DNA from: Methanolacinia petrolearia DSM 11571
GTDB taxonomy: Archaea > Halobacteriota > Methanomicrobia > Methanomicrobiales > Methanomicrobiaceae
Assembly (NCBI RefSeq): GCF_000147875.1
Contig: NC_014507.1
Span: 1,674,001 to 1,738,000, forward strand
DNA: 64,000 nucleotides
Direction of reading: 5' to 3'
Shown: in pieces, positions 36,341 through 43,465 of the stretch
Position numbering within the stretch: the first letter of the stretch is position 1
Layout: each line of letters begins with the position of its first letter
Program-made: the position numbers and the translations under genes
The notes under the pieces: model-generated
Told to the model about the DNA's origin: nothing
Databases searched by the model: none
The model's input: the letters and a program-made list of their open reading frames with translations, nothing else

Positions 36341-36613
36341 GTCATAACCCCCTTCCGGGCACCCCTCTGCTTAATTCCTTTCGCGAATTTTCGCAATGGC
36401 GATAGCCCGTCCTGGGCGCTACCCATCCGGGTAGCCCCGGCCGGGGGAGAAAACGTGAGATAAGTTGTAAAAGGTGGCAAAGGATCATCCCGGCTTTTGA
36501 AACGTTAAAAAAGAAAATTCACGGAGCCGGAGGGATGCTCGCCCATCCCGACGGCGACCTATCGCCACGAGGGGGAGGGTTCAAGGGAGGGGGAAATCAT
36601 CCCCCTCCCTGTA
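36341..36613 (+). repeat. Family A copy A4
   Basis: Full copy in tandem with A3, with a slightly decayed first half (CCCCCTTCCGGGC, AATTCCTTTCGCGAATT) and an intact second half ending GGGAGGGGG...CCCCCTCCC. A 35-base fragment with CAGTCCTTCGGTTGCC follows at 36646-36680. Confidence 0.8.
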
Positions 36614-36691
36614 AATTATCTGTCCATTAATTTATCCAAAGTCTCGAAAGGGCAACAGTCCTTCGGTTGCCTCCCCGTCGTTCGAAAATTT

Positions 36692-37195
36692 TCACGCAAG
36701 AGCGGCGATCGTGTCCGCCCATGTCTCGACTTTTGCAAGGATTGAATCGTCCTGGTATGAACTGACTCTTACGGTTTCGCGGCTGAACGTGACGTAGTAG
36801 ATCTCGGTGTTCGTATCATGGCACTTGAGCTGACAGGAATATGTGTCGTTCTCTGCATCGCGGACAGGGTCTCCGCCAACGGCGACGGCAAGATCGGCAT
36901 CTGCGAGGATTGCACCGGTCGCACTGTTCATCGAGGAGACTGTCGGGCATTTGATCGAGAGTGATCCGATCTTCTCCGCCGCATTGTCCTCGAAGACGAT
37001 CTTTGCGGTGTAGCTCTCGCGGTTGACTTCGACCCCGCTGTGCGTTGCATTGTTCTGGATGTAATCGGTACATTCGAAGGGGTTGTTGTCGATTACAGAC
37101 TGGATGATGCCCTGAAACGATGCTGCGTCTGCAATGGGCGATGCAAGTTTACGTGTCGCTGTTTTAGTGTTGGAAGTTTCTATGAAATCCGCCAT
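36692..37195 (-). CDS. Unknown 167-residue protein at the island edge
   Basis: No signal peptide or TM segment. Alternating beta-strand pattern (YTAKIVFEDNAAEKIGSLSIKC, EIYYVTFSRETVRVSSYQDD) with a helical start. Cysteines at about 42, 83, 120 and 124, the last two as CQLKC. ATG start. It is the first gene inside the family A repeats at the left edge of the accessory island, and the only minus-strand gene before the R-M locus. I recognise no family; a virus- or plasmid-related structural protein is one possibility. Confidence 0.6.
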   Translation of the reverse strand: MADFIETSNTKTATRKLASPIADAASFQGIIQSVIDNNPFECTDYIQNNATHSGVEVNRESYTAKIVFEDNAAEKIGSLSIKCPTVSSMNSATGAILADADLAVAVGGDPVRDAENDTYSCQLKCHDTNTEIYYVTFSRETVRVSSYQDDSILAKVETWADTIAALA

Positions 37196-37535
37196 TGTTT
37201 TTTCTCCTGCCTGACTTTCCCCGGGGACGGAACAGGCAAATAATTAATCGCTGTTTAAAGAAATTGGCGTGACTGTATGGGATACCGGTGGGTTTTTATG
37301 GGAGTTTTTTTTGGTACGAAATCGCGGGTTCAGTTCCCGCCTGAGGCTTCAGAATATCAGGTTCGCACCATCACAGAAATTTTATTGAGACGAGTGAAAG
37401 ACGTACGGTTTCCTGCTCTTATACTTCCCCGGACACTCAAAAATATCCGCAATTTTTTCGATTGATTTAAGCAGATCCAGCCACCATAAACAAATACTAT
37501 TGTAATTTCCGGCCACATGGGAGATATCGATATTA
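37196..37535. other. Intergenic region before hsdM with a tRNA T-arm-like hairpin
   Basis: About 340 bases. GCGGG-TTCAGTT-CCCGC at 37325-37341 resembles a tRNA T-arm, but no matching acceptor 5' strand, D-arm or anticodon arm is found upstream. TATA-like AACAAATACTATTG lies near 37488-37501, before hsdM. Nothing else is recognised. Confidence 0.4.
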
Positions 37536-39038
37536 ATGGCAGAGAATAATTCCGCAAATATAGGATTCGAACAGGAGATCTGGAGTGCGGCATGTGTCCT
37601 CCGGGGAAACATGGACGCATCGGAGTACAAGCACGTCGTCCTGGGCCTGATCTTTCTGAAATACATTTCCGATAAGTTCGAGCAGAAATATAACGCCCTT
37701 AAAGAGGAAGGCGACGGGTTCGAGGAGGACGAGGACGAGTATCTTGCCGAAGGTATATTTTATGTTCCTCCCGAAGCCCGGTGGGATGCAATTGCAAAGA
37801 AAGCCCACACTCCCGAGATCGGGACTACTATAGACGATGCGATGCGGGCGATCGAGAAGAAGAACAAGCGTCTCAAAGATATTCTGCCCAAGACGTTCGC
37901 CCGCCCGGAGCTCGACAAGAGACGGCTCGGCGAAGTTGTCGATCTTTTCACGAATATCCAGATGGCCGATCACGGGGACAGCAAGGATATCCTCGGAAGG
38001 GCATACGAATACTGTCTTGCGAAGTTCGCCGAGCAGGAAGGAAAGCTGGCCGGCGAATTCTACACTCCCGCGTGTGTCGTGAAGACGATTGTCGAGGTTC
38101 TCCAGCCGTGCCAGGGGAGGGTTTACGATCCCTGCTGCGGGAGCGGCGGGATGTTTGTCCAGTCGGCGATTTTCATCGAGAACCATCGCGGGAATATCAA
38201 TAACATATCGGTCTACGGCCAGGACTCGAACCCGACGACGTGGAAGATGGCGCAGATGAATCTTGCAATCCGCGGCATAGAGGCTGATCTCGGGAAGTTC
38301 AGTGCGGATACGTTCTACAACGATCTTCACCCGACGCTGAAGGCCGATTTCATCATGGCGAATCCGCCCTTCAACCTCTCGAACTGGGGAGCGGACAAGC
38401 TCGCAGACGATCCCCGCTGGAAGTACGGAATCCCGCCTTCGGGAAATGCGAACTTCGCGTGGATGCAGCACATGATCTACCACCTCGCCCCGAAAGGAAG
38501 GCTCGGCCTGGTTCTCGCGAACGGTTCTTTGTCTTCGCAGTCGGGAGGGGAGGGAGAGATCCGGAAGAACATCGTTGAGGCCGATCTCGTCGAGTGCATC
38601 GTCGCGATGCCCCCGCAGCTCTTCTACACGACCCAGATCCCGGTCTCCCTCTGGTTCATCAACAGGGACAAGAAGCAGAAGAGGAAGACGCTTTTCATCG
38701 ACGCCCGGAACAAGGGCGAGATGCGGACGAGAAAACTCCGTGAGCTGACACAGGAGGAGATCGAGCTTATCGGAAAGACTGTTTCTCAGTTCGAGGCCGG
38801 AACGCTTGAGGAGAAGAAGGGATTTTCCGCCGTTGTTTCGACCGAAGATATCGCAAAGCAGGACTATATTCTGACGCCGGGGCGTTATGTCGGGATTGCG
38901 GATGTCGAGGACGACGGGGAGCCGTTCGAACAGAAGATGGAGAGGCTGACCGGGGAGCTGTCGGAGCTTTTTGTTGAGAGTAAAAAGGCGGAGGAAGAGA
39001 TCCGCAGGCAGTTGAAGAGTGTCGGGTTTGAGGTTTGA
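37536..39038 (+). CDS. hsdM: Type I restriction-modification methyltransferase subunit HsdM
   Basis: N6-adenine methyltransferase subunit that, with HsdS, methylates the recognition site. 500 residues: N-terminal helical HsdM domain (GFEQEIWSAACVLRGNMDASEYKHVVLGLIFLKYISDKFE, about 9-50), SAM-binding motif I DPCCGSGGMF near 193-202, catalytic motif IV NPPF in MANPPFNLSNW near 271-281, and a C-terminal helical HsdS-contacting part. Composition is like the host genes and like hsdR. hsdS follows after 41 bases. Confidence 0.96.
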   Translation: MAENNSANIGFEQEIWSAACVLRGNMDASEYKHVVLGLIFLKYISDKFEQKYNALKEEGDGFEEDEDEYLAEGIFYVPPEARWDAIAKKAHTPEIGTTIDDAMRAIEKKNKRLKDILPKTFARPELDKRRLGEVVDLFTNIQMADHGDSKDILGRAYEYCLAKFAEQEGKLAGEFYTPACVVKTIVEVLQPCQGRVYDPCCGSGGMFVQSAIFIENHRGNINNISVYGQDSNPTTWKMAQMNLAIRGIEADLGKFSADTFYNDLHPTLKADFIMANPPFNLSNWGADKLADDPRWKYGIPPSGNANFAWMQHMIYHLAPKGRLGLVLANGSLSSQSGGEGEIRKNIVEADLVECIVAMPPQLFYTTQIPVSLWFINRDKKQKRKTLFIDARNKGEMRTRKLRELTQEEIELIGKTVSQFEAGTLEEKKGFSAVVSTEDIAKQDYILTPGRYVGIADVEDDGEPFEQKMERLTGELSELFVESKKAEEEIRRQLKSVGFEV

Positions 39039-39079
39039 AATGATTTCGGTTACCAATAATTTTTTGGGAGGGATTAATT

Positions 39080-40321
39080 TTGAGCCTTAATAAAAATAAT
39101 TGGGAGGAAGTAGTTTTATCTGATGTGTTATTGCCTAAAGGCTATATCCGTGGGCCTTTTGGTTCTGCATTAAGAAGAAATGAATTATTAGCGTCCGGAA
39201 TTCCAGTTTATGAGCAACAACATGCAATATCTGAATCTCGTGATTTTCGTTTTTTCATCAGTGAAGAAAAATTTCAATCCATGAGACGTTTTGCAATTAA
39301 GACTGATGATTTGATAATCAGTTGTTCAGGAACATTGGGAAAAGTATCAATTATTCAAAAAAATGATCCTTCTGGAATTATCAGTCAGGCTTTATTACTT
39401 CTAAGAGTTGATAAAAAGAAAATTTTACCAAAATATCTAAAATATTTTTTTAATACAAAGGAGGGATATAATGCTATTGTATCCCGTTCTAGTGGTTCAG
39501 TTCAAGTAAATATCTCAAAAAGAGCTGATATTGAACAAATTCCAATAAGACTTCCTCCTCTAATTATTCAAACAAAAATTGTCGACATTATTTCAGCTTT
39601 AGATAACAAGATCGAACTCAACACCCGTATGAATAAAGTGCTCGAAGATATTGCCCATGCCCTCTTTCACCGGTGGTTCGTGGAGTTCGAGTTCCCCGAC
39701 GCCGAAGGAAAGCCGTATAAATCGTCCGGCGGGAAGATGGTCGGGTCTGAGATGGGGAGTGTTCCTGAGGGGTGGGAATCATTATCATTTAAGGATTTTT
39801 TGAAAATCAGAAATGAAAAAAGCAATGATCCAGCTATACCTGAATATTCTGTGACTAATTTGGGGATTTATCCCAGAGATGAAAAATACAAAAAGAAACT
39901 TTCCTCCTCTTCAAGTAAAAATAAAATTATTCATAAATTTGATTTAGTCTTTGGCATGAGTCGTGAAATCCTCAACTGGGGAGTGATGAAAGATGAAATT
40001 GGGGGTGTAAGTTCGGCTTATAATGTATTTATTATAGATAAAGAAGTAAATCCATTGTTTCTTGAGTCTTTCATGAAAAGTTATCTCCCTTATTTTAAGG
40101 ACATAATCAAACCGTCTGCACGGGAAGGACAGGGAATTGATAAGGCGGCTTTGTTTTCAAAAAACATCTATCTACCGCCTAAGGATATTTTGGATCAGTA
40201 TTACGACATGGAAAATACTATTTTGTCAGTTGTAAGGAATTTTGAAAAAGAGAATGAGAACCTGATTGAAATTCGCGATACTCTATTGCCAAAATTAATG
40301 AGTGGAGAGATCGAGGTTTGA
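39080..40321 (+). CDS. hsdS: Type I restriction-modification specificity subunit HsdS
   Basis: 413 residues, TTG start with GGGAGGG eight bases upstream. Two target-recognition domains (about 5-160 and 228-380) each read half of a bipartite DNA site, separated by the conserved helical spacer IISALDNKIELNTRMNKVLEDIAHALFHRWFVEFEF and repeated at the C-terminus (NLIEIRDTLLPKLMSGEIEV). The recognition domains are clearly AT-rich, while the central spacer DNA (about 39605-39775) is GC-rich like hsdM: a mosaic expected when recognition domains are exchanged by recombination. Confidence 0.95.
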   Translation: MSLNKNNWEEVVLSDVLLPKGYIRGPFGSALRRNELLASGIPVYEQQHAISESRDFRFFISEEKFQSMRRFAIKTDDLIISCSGTLGKVSIIQKNDPSGIISQALLLLRVDKKKILPKYLKYFFNTKEGYNAIVSRSSGSVQVNISKRADIEQIPIRLPPLIIQTKIVDIISALDNKIELNTRMNKVLEDIAHALFHRWFVEFEFPDAEGKPYKSSGGKMVGSEMGSVPEGWESLSFKDFLKIRNEKSNDPAIPEYSVTNLGIYPRDEKYKKKLSSSSSKNKIIHKFDLVFGMSREILNWGVMKDEIGGVSSAYNVFIIDKEVNPLFLESFMKSYLPYFKDIIKPSAREGQGIDKAALFSKNIYLPPKDILDQYYDMENTILSVVRNFEKENENLIEIRDTLLPKLMSGEIEV

Positions 40322-40893
40322 TAATAGACGAATTAAAAGATCTTCTTACTGAATCGCTGAAAGAGACATTTGTTAATGATGTTCACTTATACCAAAACAA
40401 CCTCTGCGAGCGTTCAAAAGTATTCAGGATTGGGCTGATTCTCTCGCAAAAAATTAAGGATAATCCTGAATATTCAGGATATTCTGTTGATTGTGAATAT
40501 AATAAAAGAGGAGATCATCCGAAAATTATCTCAAACAAAAATCCACAGTCTCCTGATTTAATGCTTCACAGGAGGGGAGATTTTCCCGAAGATAATTTAC
40601 TGGTCGTTGAATTTAAGGTTCTGTGCAAGGGTTTTTACAAAAAAGGCTTTTATAACGATATTGAAAAATTAAAAATTCTCACAAAAGACGGAGAATATAA
40701 TTACAGACTAGGTGCACACGTTTTCCTGTGCTCTTCAGGCTATATTATCAAATGGTATGAGTCCGGTAAAGATGAACCTGATTTTTATATCTACTCTGCG
40801 ATTCAGGAAGAAGAGTTGAATAAAGATGATAAAAGACTTCGGGCTAATAAATTTTTAAAAGAATATGAGAACATATCTCTTTCGTGTAAATGA
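40318..40893 (+). CDS. PD-(D/E)XK-like protein coupled to hsdS
   Basis: 191 residues. The centre reads SPDLMLHRRGDFPEDNLLVVEFKV: the Asp of PDLM and the ExK of VVEFKV fit the PD-(D/E)XK nuclease active site, with an upstream helix around residues 17-35. The start is TTG overlapping the hsdS stop (TTGA), so translation is coupled. AT-rich like the hsdS recognition domains. It may be an accessory nuclease of the R-M system; alternatively the fold is used only for DNA binding. I know no settled name for it. Confidence 0.72.
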   Translation: MIIDELKDLLTESLKETFVNDVHLYQNNLCERSKVFRIGLILSQKIKDNPEYSGYSVDCEYNKRGDHPKIISNKNPQSPDLMLHRRGDFPEDNLLVVEFKVLCKGFYKKGFYNDIEKLKILTKDGEYNYRLGAHVFLCSSGYIIKWYESGKDEPDFYIYSAIQEEELNKDDKRLRANKFLKEYENISLSCK

Positions 40894-40925
40894 TTTTTTT
40901 AAAGTTCTTTATCTGAACAATAACT

Positions 40926-40986
40926 CAAAACACACACCCCTTATATCAATCGAAAACCTTCTATAAATTAATAAACCGCGAAAAAA
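40926..40986 (+). repeat. Left direct repeat of the PIN-GNAT/ASCH cassette
   Basis: Runs from CAAAACACACACCC to ATAAACCGCGAA. The first 55 bases match 43027-43081 at all but one position, and similarity continues for ~10 more bases. It contains TTATATCAATC and CTATAAATTAATAAACC, TATA-like, so it is probably a duplicated promoter and leader. Confidence 0.85.
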
Positions 40987-40997
40987 AGGTGAAATAG

Positions 40998-41408
40998 TTA
41001 TTGTTTTTTATCCCGACAGAACTCCTCGATTTCGTTATCCACATAACAAAAGGACTGAGGGGGAACGAAATTGTCATAATGAAGTCTTGGATCGATTGGA
41101 TTCTTGAAAGGTGTGAACTCATCAATTCCTATTGCATACCCCTTCGATCTTCCCTCGAAATAATTGAAAAATTCCGATTCGTCAAGTCCCGACTGATCCT
41201 TAACGGCGTCCCACAGATTATCGGGGCGATCCTCCAGTATGTCACCGATTGTAAATTTGCCTACGATCTTTTTTACCGGATGGCTTGAATAAATATATAC
41301 CAGGTCCACGGATTTCTTCTTGAAAATTGATTTCCGGAATTCATACTTCTTCGTTCCCTCAATTATTTTCGACGTATATACAGGTTTAATGGACAGTAAA
41401 ACATTCAT
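40998..41408 (-). CDS. ASCH-domain protein
   Basis: 136 residues from ATG 41408; an upstream in-frame ATG at 41450 is less likely because the conserved domain starts exactly at MNVLLSIKPVYTSKIIEGTKKYEFRK, the classic ASCH opening, with GGTAAG just upstream. ASCH domains have a PUA-like barrel, bind RNA, and some are ribonucleases or modified-nucleoside amidohydrolases. YIYSSHPVKKIVGKF is the central strand pair. The start lies inside the end of the PIN-GNAT gene (23-base overlap), so the two are coupled. AT-rich. Confidence 0.8.
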   Translation of the reverse strand: MNVLLSIKPVYTSKIIEGTKKYEFRKSIFKKKSVDLVYIYSSHPVKKIVGKFTIGDILEDRPDNLWDAVKDQSGLDESEFFNYFEGRSKGYAIGIDEFTPFKNPIDPRLHYDNFVPPQSFCYVDNEIEEFCRDKKQ

Positions 41409-42900
41409 TGATCTTACCAACTTCTTTGAGTTTAATAAATTTTTTATCATCTATCTGATGTATGGATTGGGGGTGGCTTTTCAAAATACCAAGTCTTATC
41501 AGATCGGATAATTCTACTGGCTTCTTAATATTCAAATGGTGTCTGAAAAGAATTATAGTAAGCGGTTTTTGAAATGATTCGATTTCATATTTAGAATAAA
41601 CACTCCTTTTTCCGATAATTTCTCTTATTTCCTCAGGGTCGCTCAGAGAATAATAAACGTCATCAATTACCCCGAGAGATGTAATAGCTTTCAGATCCCC
41701 TGACCTGTAGAAAAGAATAACATCGCCTTTATTCAGCATTTGTATTCTGCTGTTGGTGAGATACGCCTTCTTTATAGTATTTCCTTCTACTATGAACTCG
41801 CCTCTCATCTCCATGATTGTTGCCTGCCTGCCTTTGGGACCATAAAAATCCGTGAACAGGCGATCGTGGAATCCCGGCTGGATTGGTATAACGAATTTCT
41901 TAACCCGACTCCCATCATAAAAGGAAGGATAATAATCCTCAGAGACCTTAAGCGGTGTAAGTTCTTTATAATCCTCTGCACCCGGACATAATTTCTTAAT
42001 GTAAACATCTTCGTTATTATTATCAGGTTTTATACCGGCGTGTTTAAATCCGAATTGTGATATCAGAAAAACAAGTTTATCCTCTTTCTCTGTAAAATGT
42101 GTAAGATAGACTTCCGAAAGATTATTTTCGGCTGCAATTTTAAATGCAACCTTCAATAGCAGTTCACCAATCTTATGACCTTCATGTGATACCTTTAGAG
42201 TTGCAATCTTCAGGCGTTTTTGATTGGGATACGGCGGATTCGAGGGGATAGGCTCCTCTTCGAATTTATATATCATTATTGCGCCTAATGTCCCGTCACT
42301 TTTTTTGCTATAGAAGCATTCTCTTCCCTGCTGTGCGATCTTAGTAAACCACTTCTCAAAATCATAATCCTGCTTTAAACTGTCAAAAAGTGGATCATCA
42401 GGATCAATATCGCTGACATATCCTTTTAGCAGGGGAATCGGTTTAGCTATATAATCCGTTGAAGGCAAATCTTTCTTAAAAAATTCAGTTGCTTCATCCG
42501 GATAAAGAACTCTGTCGGATATATTCAGTTTTAGAGCTTTTGAATGGATTTTAACATCATTGGTAATTAAAAATCCAACTGCATTTTTGTATACCGAATA
42601 TAAGATCAGGTTATCGATCTTGTCGTTAATTCGCTTTGGTTCTCCGATTTTTGTAAAAAAATCATCTTCTTTATCAGGAATTGGAGCATTCTCAAGAATT
42701 TGATAAGCTTCCACTTTGGAAAGGATTATTTCTTTTCTCTTTTGGTTTTTATCTCTTCGAATATCATCAAGTGAAGCAGGATGAAGTAATACGTCGGTAT
42801 GAGTCTGATTCAGGATTCTCATTAAGATGCTGATGTCAGGTGAAACGTTTTTATCGTCTTCCCGGTAGATGAAAATATTCGTATCAATTAAAACTCTCAT
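41386..42900 (-). CDS. PIN-GNAT-PUA-like fusion protein
   Basis: 504 residues with three apparent domains. A PIN nuclease domain (1-145) has acidic residues D6 (IDTNIF), D45-D46, D93/D96 (INDKIDNLIL) and D115 (LITNDVKIH). A GNAT acetyltransferase domain (about 165-305) has acetyl-CoA loop ATLKVSHEGHKIGELLLK and LISQFGFKHAG. A C-terminal PUA/EVE/ASCH-like barrel (about 365-490) contains KGDVILFYRSGDLKAI. PIN domains are ribonucleases, GNAT toxins acetylate charged tRNAs, and PUA-like folds bind RNA, so an RNA-targeting toxin or effector is plausible but inferred. TATA-like sequence at 42957-42967 and GAGGGG before the ATG. Lies inside the R-M locus on the opposite strand. Confidence 0.78.
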   Translation of the reverse strand: MRVLIDTNIFIYREDDKNVSPDISILMRILNQTHTDVLLHPASLDDIRRDKNQKRKEIILSKVEAYQILENAPIPDKEDDFFTKIGEPKRINDKIDNLILYSVYKNAVGFLITNDVKIHSKALKLNISDRVLYPDEATEFFKKDLPSTDYIAKPIPLLKGYVSDIDPDDPLFDSLKQDYDFEKWFTKIAQQGRECFYSKKSDGTLGAIMIYKFEEEPIPSNPPYPNQKRLKIATLKVSHEGHKIGELLLKVAFKIAAENNLSEVYLTHFTEKEDKLVFLISQFGFKHAGIKPDNNNEDVYIKKLCPGAEDYKELTPLKVSEDYYPSFYDGSRVKKFVIPIQPGFHDRLFTDFYGPKGRQATIMEMRGEFIVEGNTIKKAYLTNSRIQMLNKGDVILFYRSGDLKAITSLGVIDDVYYSLSDPEEIREIIGKRSVYSKYEIESFQKPLTIILFRHHLNIKKPVELSDLIRLGILKSHPQSIHQIDDKKFIKLKEVGKINECFTVH

Positions 42901-43026
42901 TGCCCCTCACAATCCACAATTTTTAAAATTCTCTTTATTAAATGACTTTTCGTATGAATATAAAAACATTCTGAGGGGTGTGAAAGTGGATCTCAGTTAT
43001 TTTGGGCTTTACAGACAATATCCATT

Positions 43027-43087
43027 CAAAACACACACCCTTTATATCAATCGAAAACCTTCTATAAATTAATAAACCGCGAGAAAG
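43027..43087 (+). repeat. Right direct repeat of the PIN-GNAT/ASCH cassette
   Basis: Near-identical partner of 40926-40986. Here it leads directly into GGGGGAAATG, the Shine-Dalgarno site and start of the small gene before hsdR, so this copy probably keeps the original promoter function. Confidence 0.85.
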
Positions 43088-43093
43088 GGGGAA

Positions 43094-43339
43094 ATGTCAC
43101 TGGATTCACCGGACGGCCTGTTAAAAGATATAAGCGAAACAACATTTTGCGAATACCTCGGCCGTGACGAACTCATCGGAAATGTGGCCTTGGAAGTGAA
43201 GCCTGCGGTTCTTATGAGTGAAGCTGAATCCCTGGAAGTGAAGCCTGCGACTCTTATAAGTGAAGCTTCGCCCGTTAAACATGAAGCTGATCCTCTTAAC
43301 ATGAACCCTCGACCACTAAACATGAAGCTGAATCCTTAA
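43094..43339 (+). CDS. Small protein with degenerate repeat tail, before hsdR
   Basis: 81 residues, ATG with AGGGGG six bases upstream. Residues 1-33 (MSLDSPDGLLKDISETTFCE...) look like an ordinary helical start. The rest is repetitive, LEVKPAVLMSEAES then LEVKPATLISEAS, then runs of NMNPRPLNMKLNP, because the DNA is a decayed array of ~21-base repeats that continues past the stop codon. It may be a real small gene whose 3' part was replaced by the repeats. Function is unknown. Confidence 0.45.
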   Translation: MSLDSPDGLLKDISETTFCEYLGRDELIGNVALEVKPAVLMSEAESLEVKPATLISEASPVKHEADPLNMNPRPLNMKLNP

Positions 43340-43425
43340 AGGGGAAGGCAGGCCCTCAGGCGTGCCCTTAAAGGGGAAGCCTGACGCTCTAAAAGGGGAA
43401 GCTGAATCTTCGGAAAAAGAAAGCC
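43196..43425 (+). repeat. Degenerate ~20-22-base tandem repeats upstream of hsdR
   Basis: About ten units of the form (GT/CAT/GGG)GAAGC-YTGA-...-CTCTTAAA follow each other, for example GTGAAGCCTGCGGTTCTTATGA, CATGAAGCTGATCCTCTTAA and GGGGAAGCCTGACGCTCTAAA (each quoted in part). Unit length varies and is not a multiple of three, so the array is not kept for protein coding. It ends about 40 bases before hsdR. Confidence 0.7.
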
Positions 43426-43465
43426 AGAAATACAGAACAGTACTATCCCAAAAGGAGGAAAACCC

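Noticed and set aside
37261-37350. A complete tRNA gene.
   Set aside because: Only a T-arm-like hairpin is present; acceptor, D and anticodon arms cannot be found in the preceding 90 bases.
37533-39056. A 507-codon reading frame on the strand opposite hsdM.
   Set aside because: It mirrors hsdM, whose motifs and ribosome-binding context are clear; the opposite product has a low-complexity Leu/Arg/Asp composition typical of antisense frames in GC-rich genes.
41001-41288. A plus-strand 95-codon frame after the left direct repeat.
   Set aside because: Antisense to the ASCH gene, whose conserved opening motif is clear on the minus strand.
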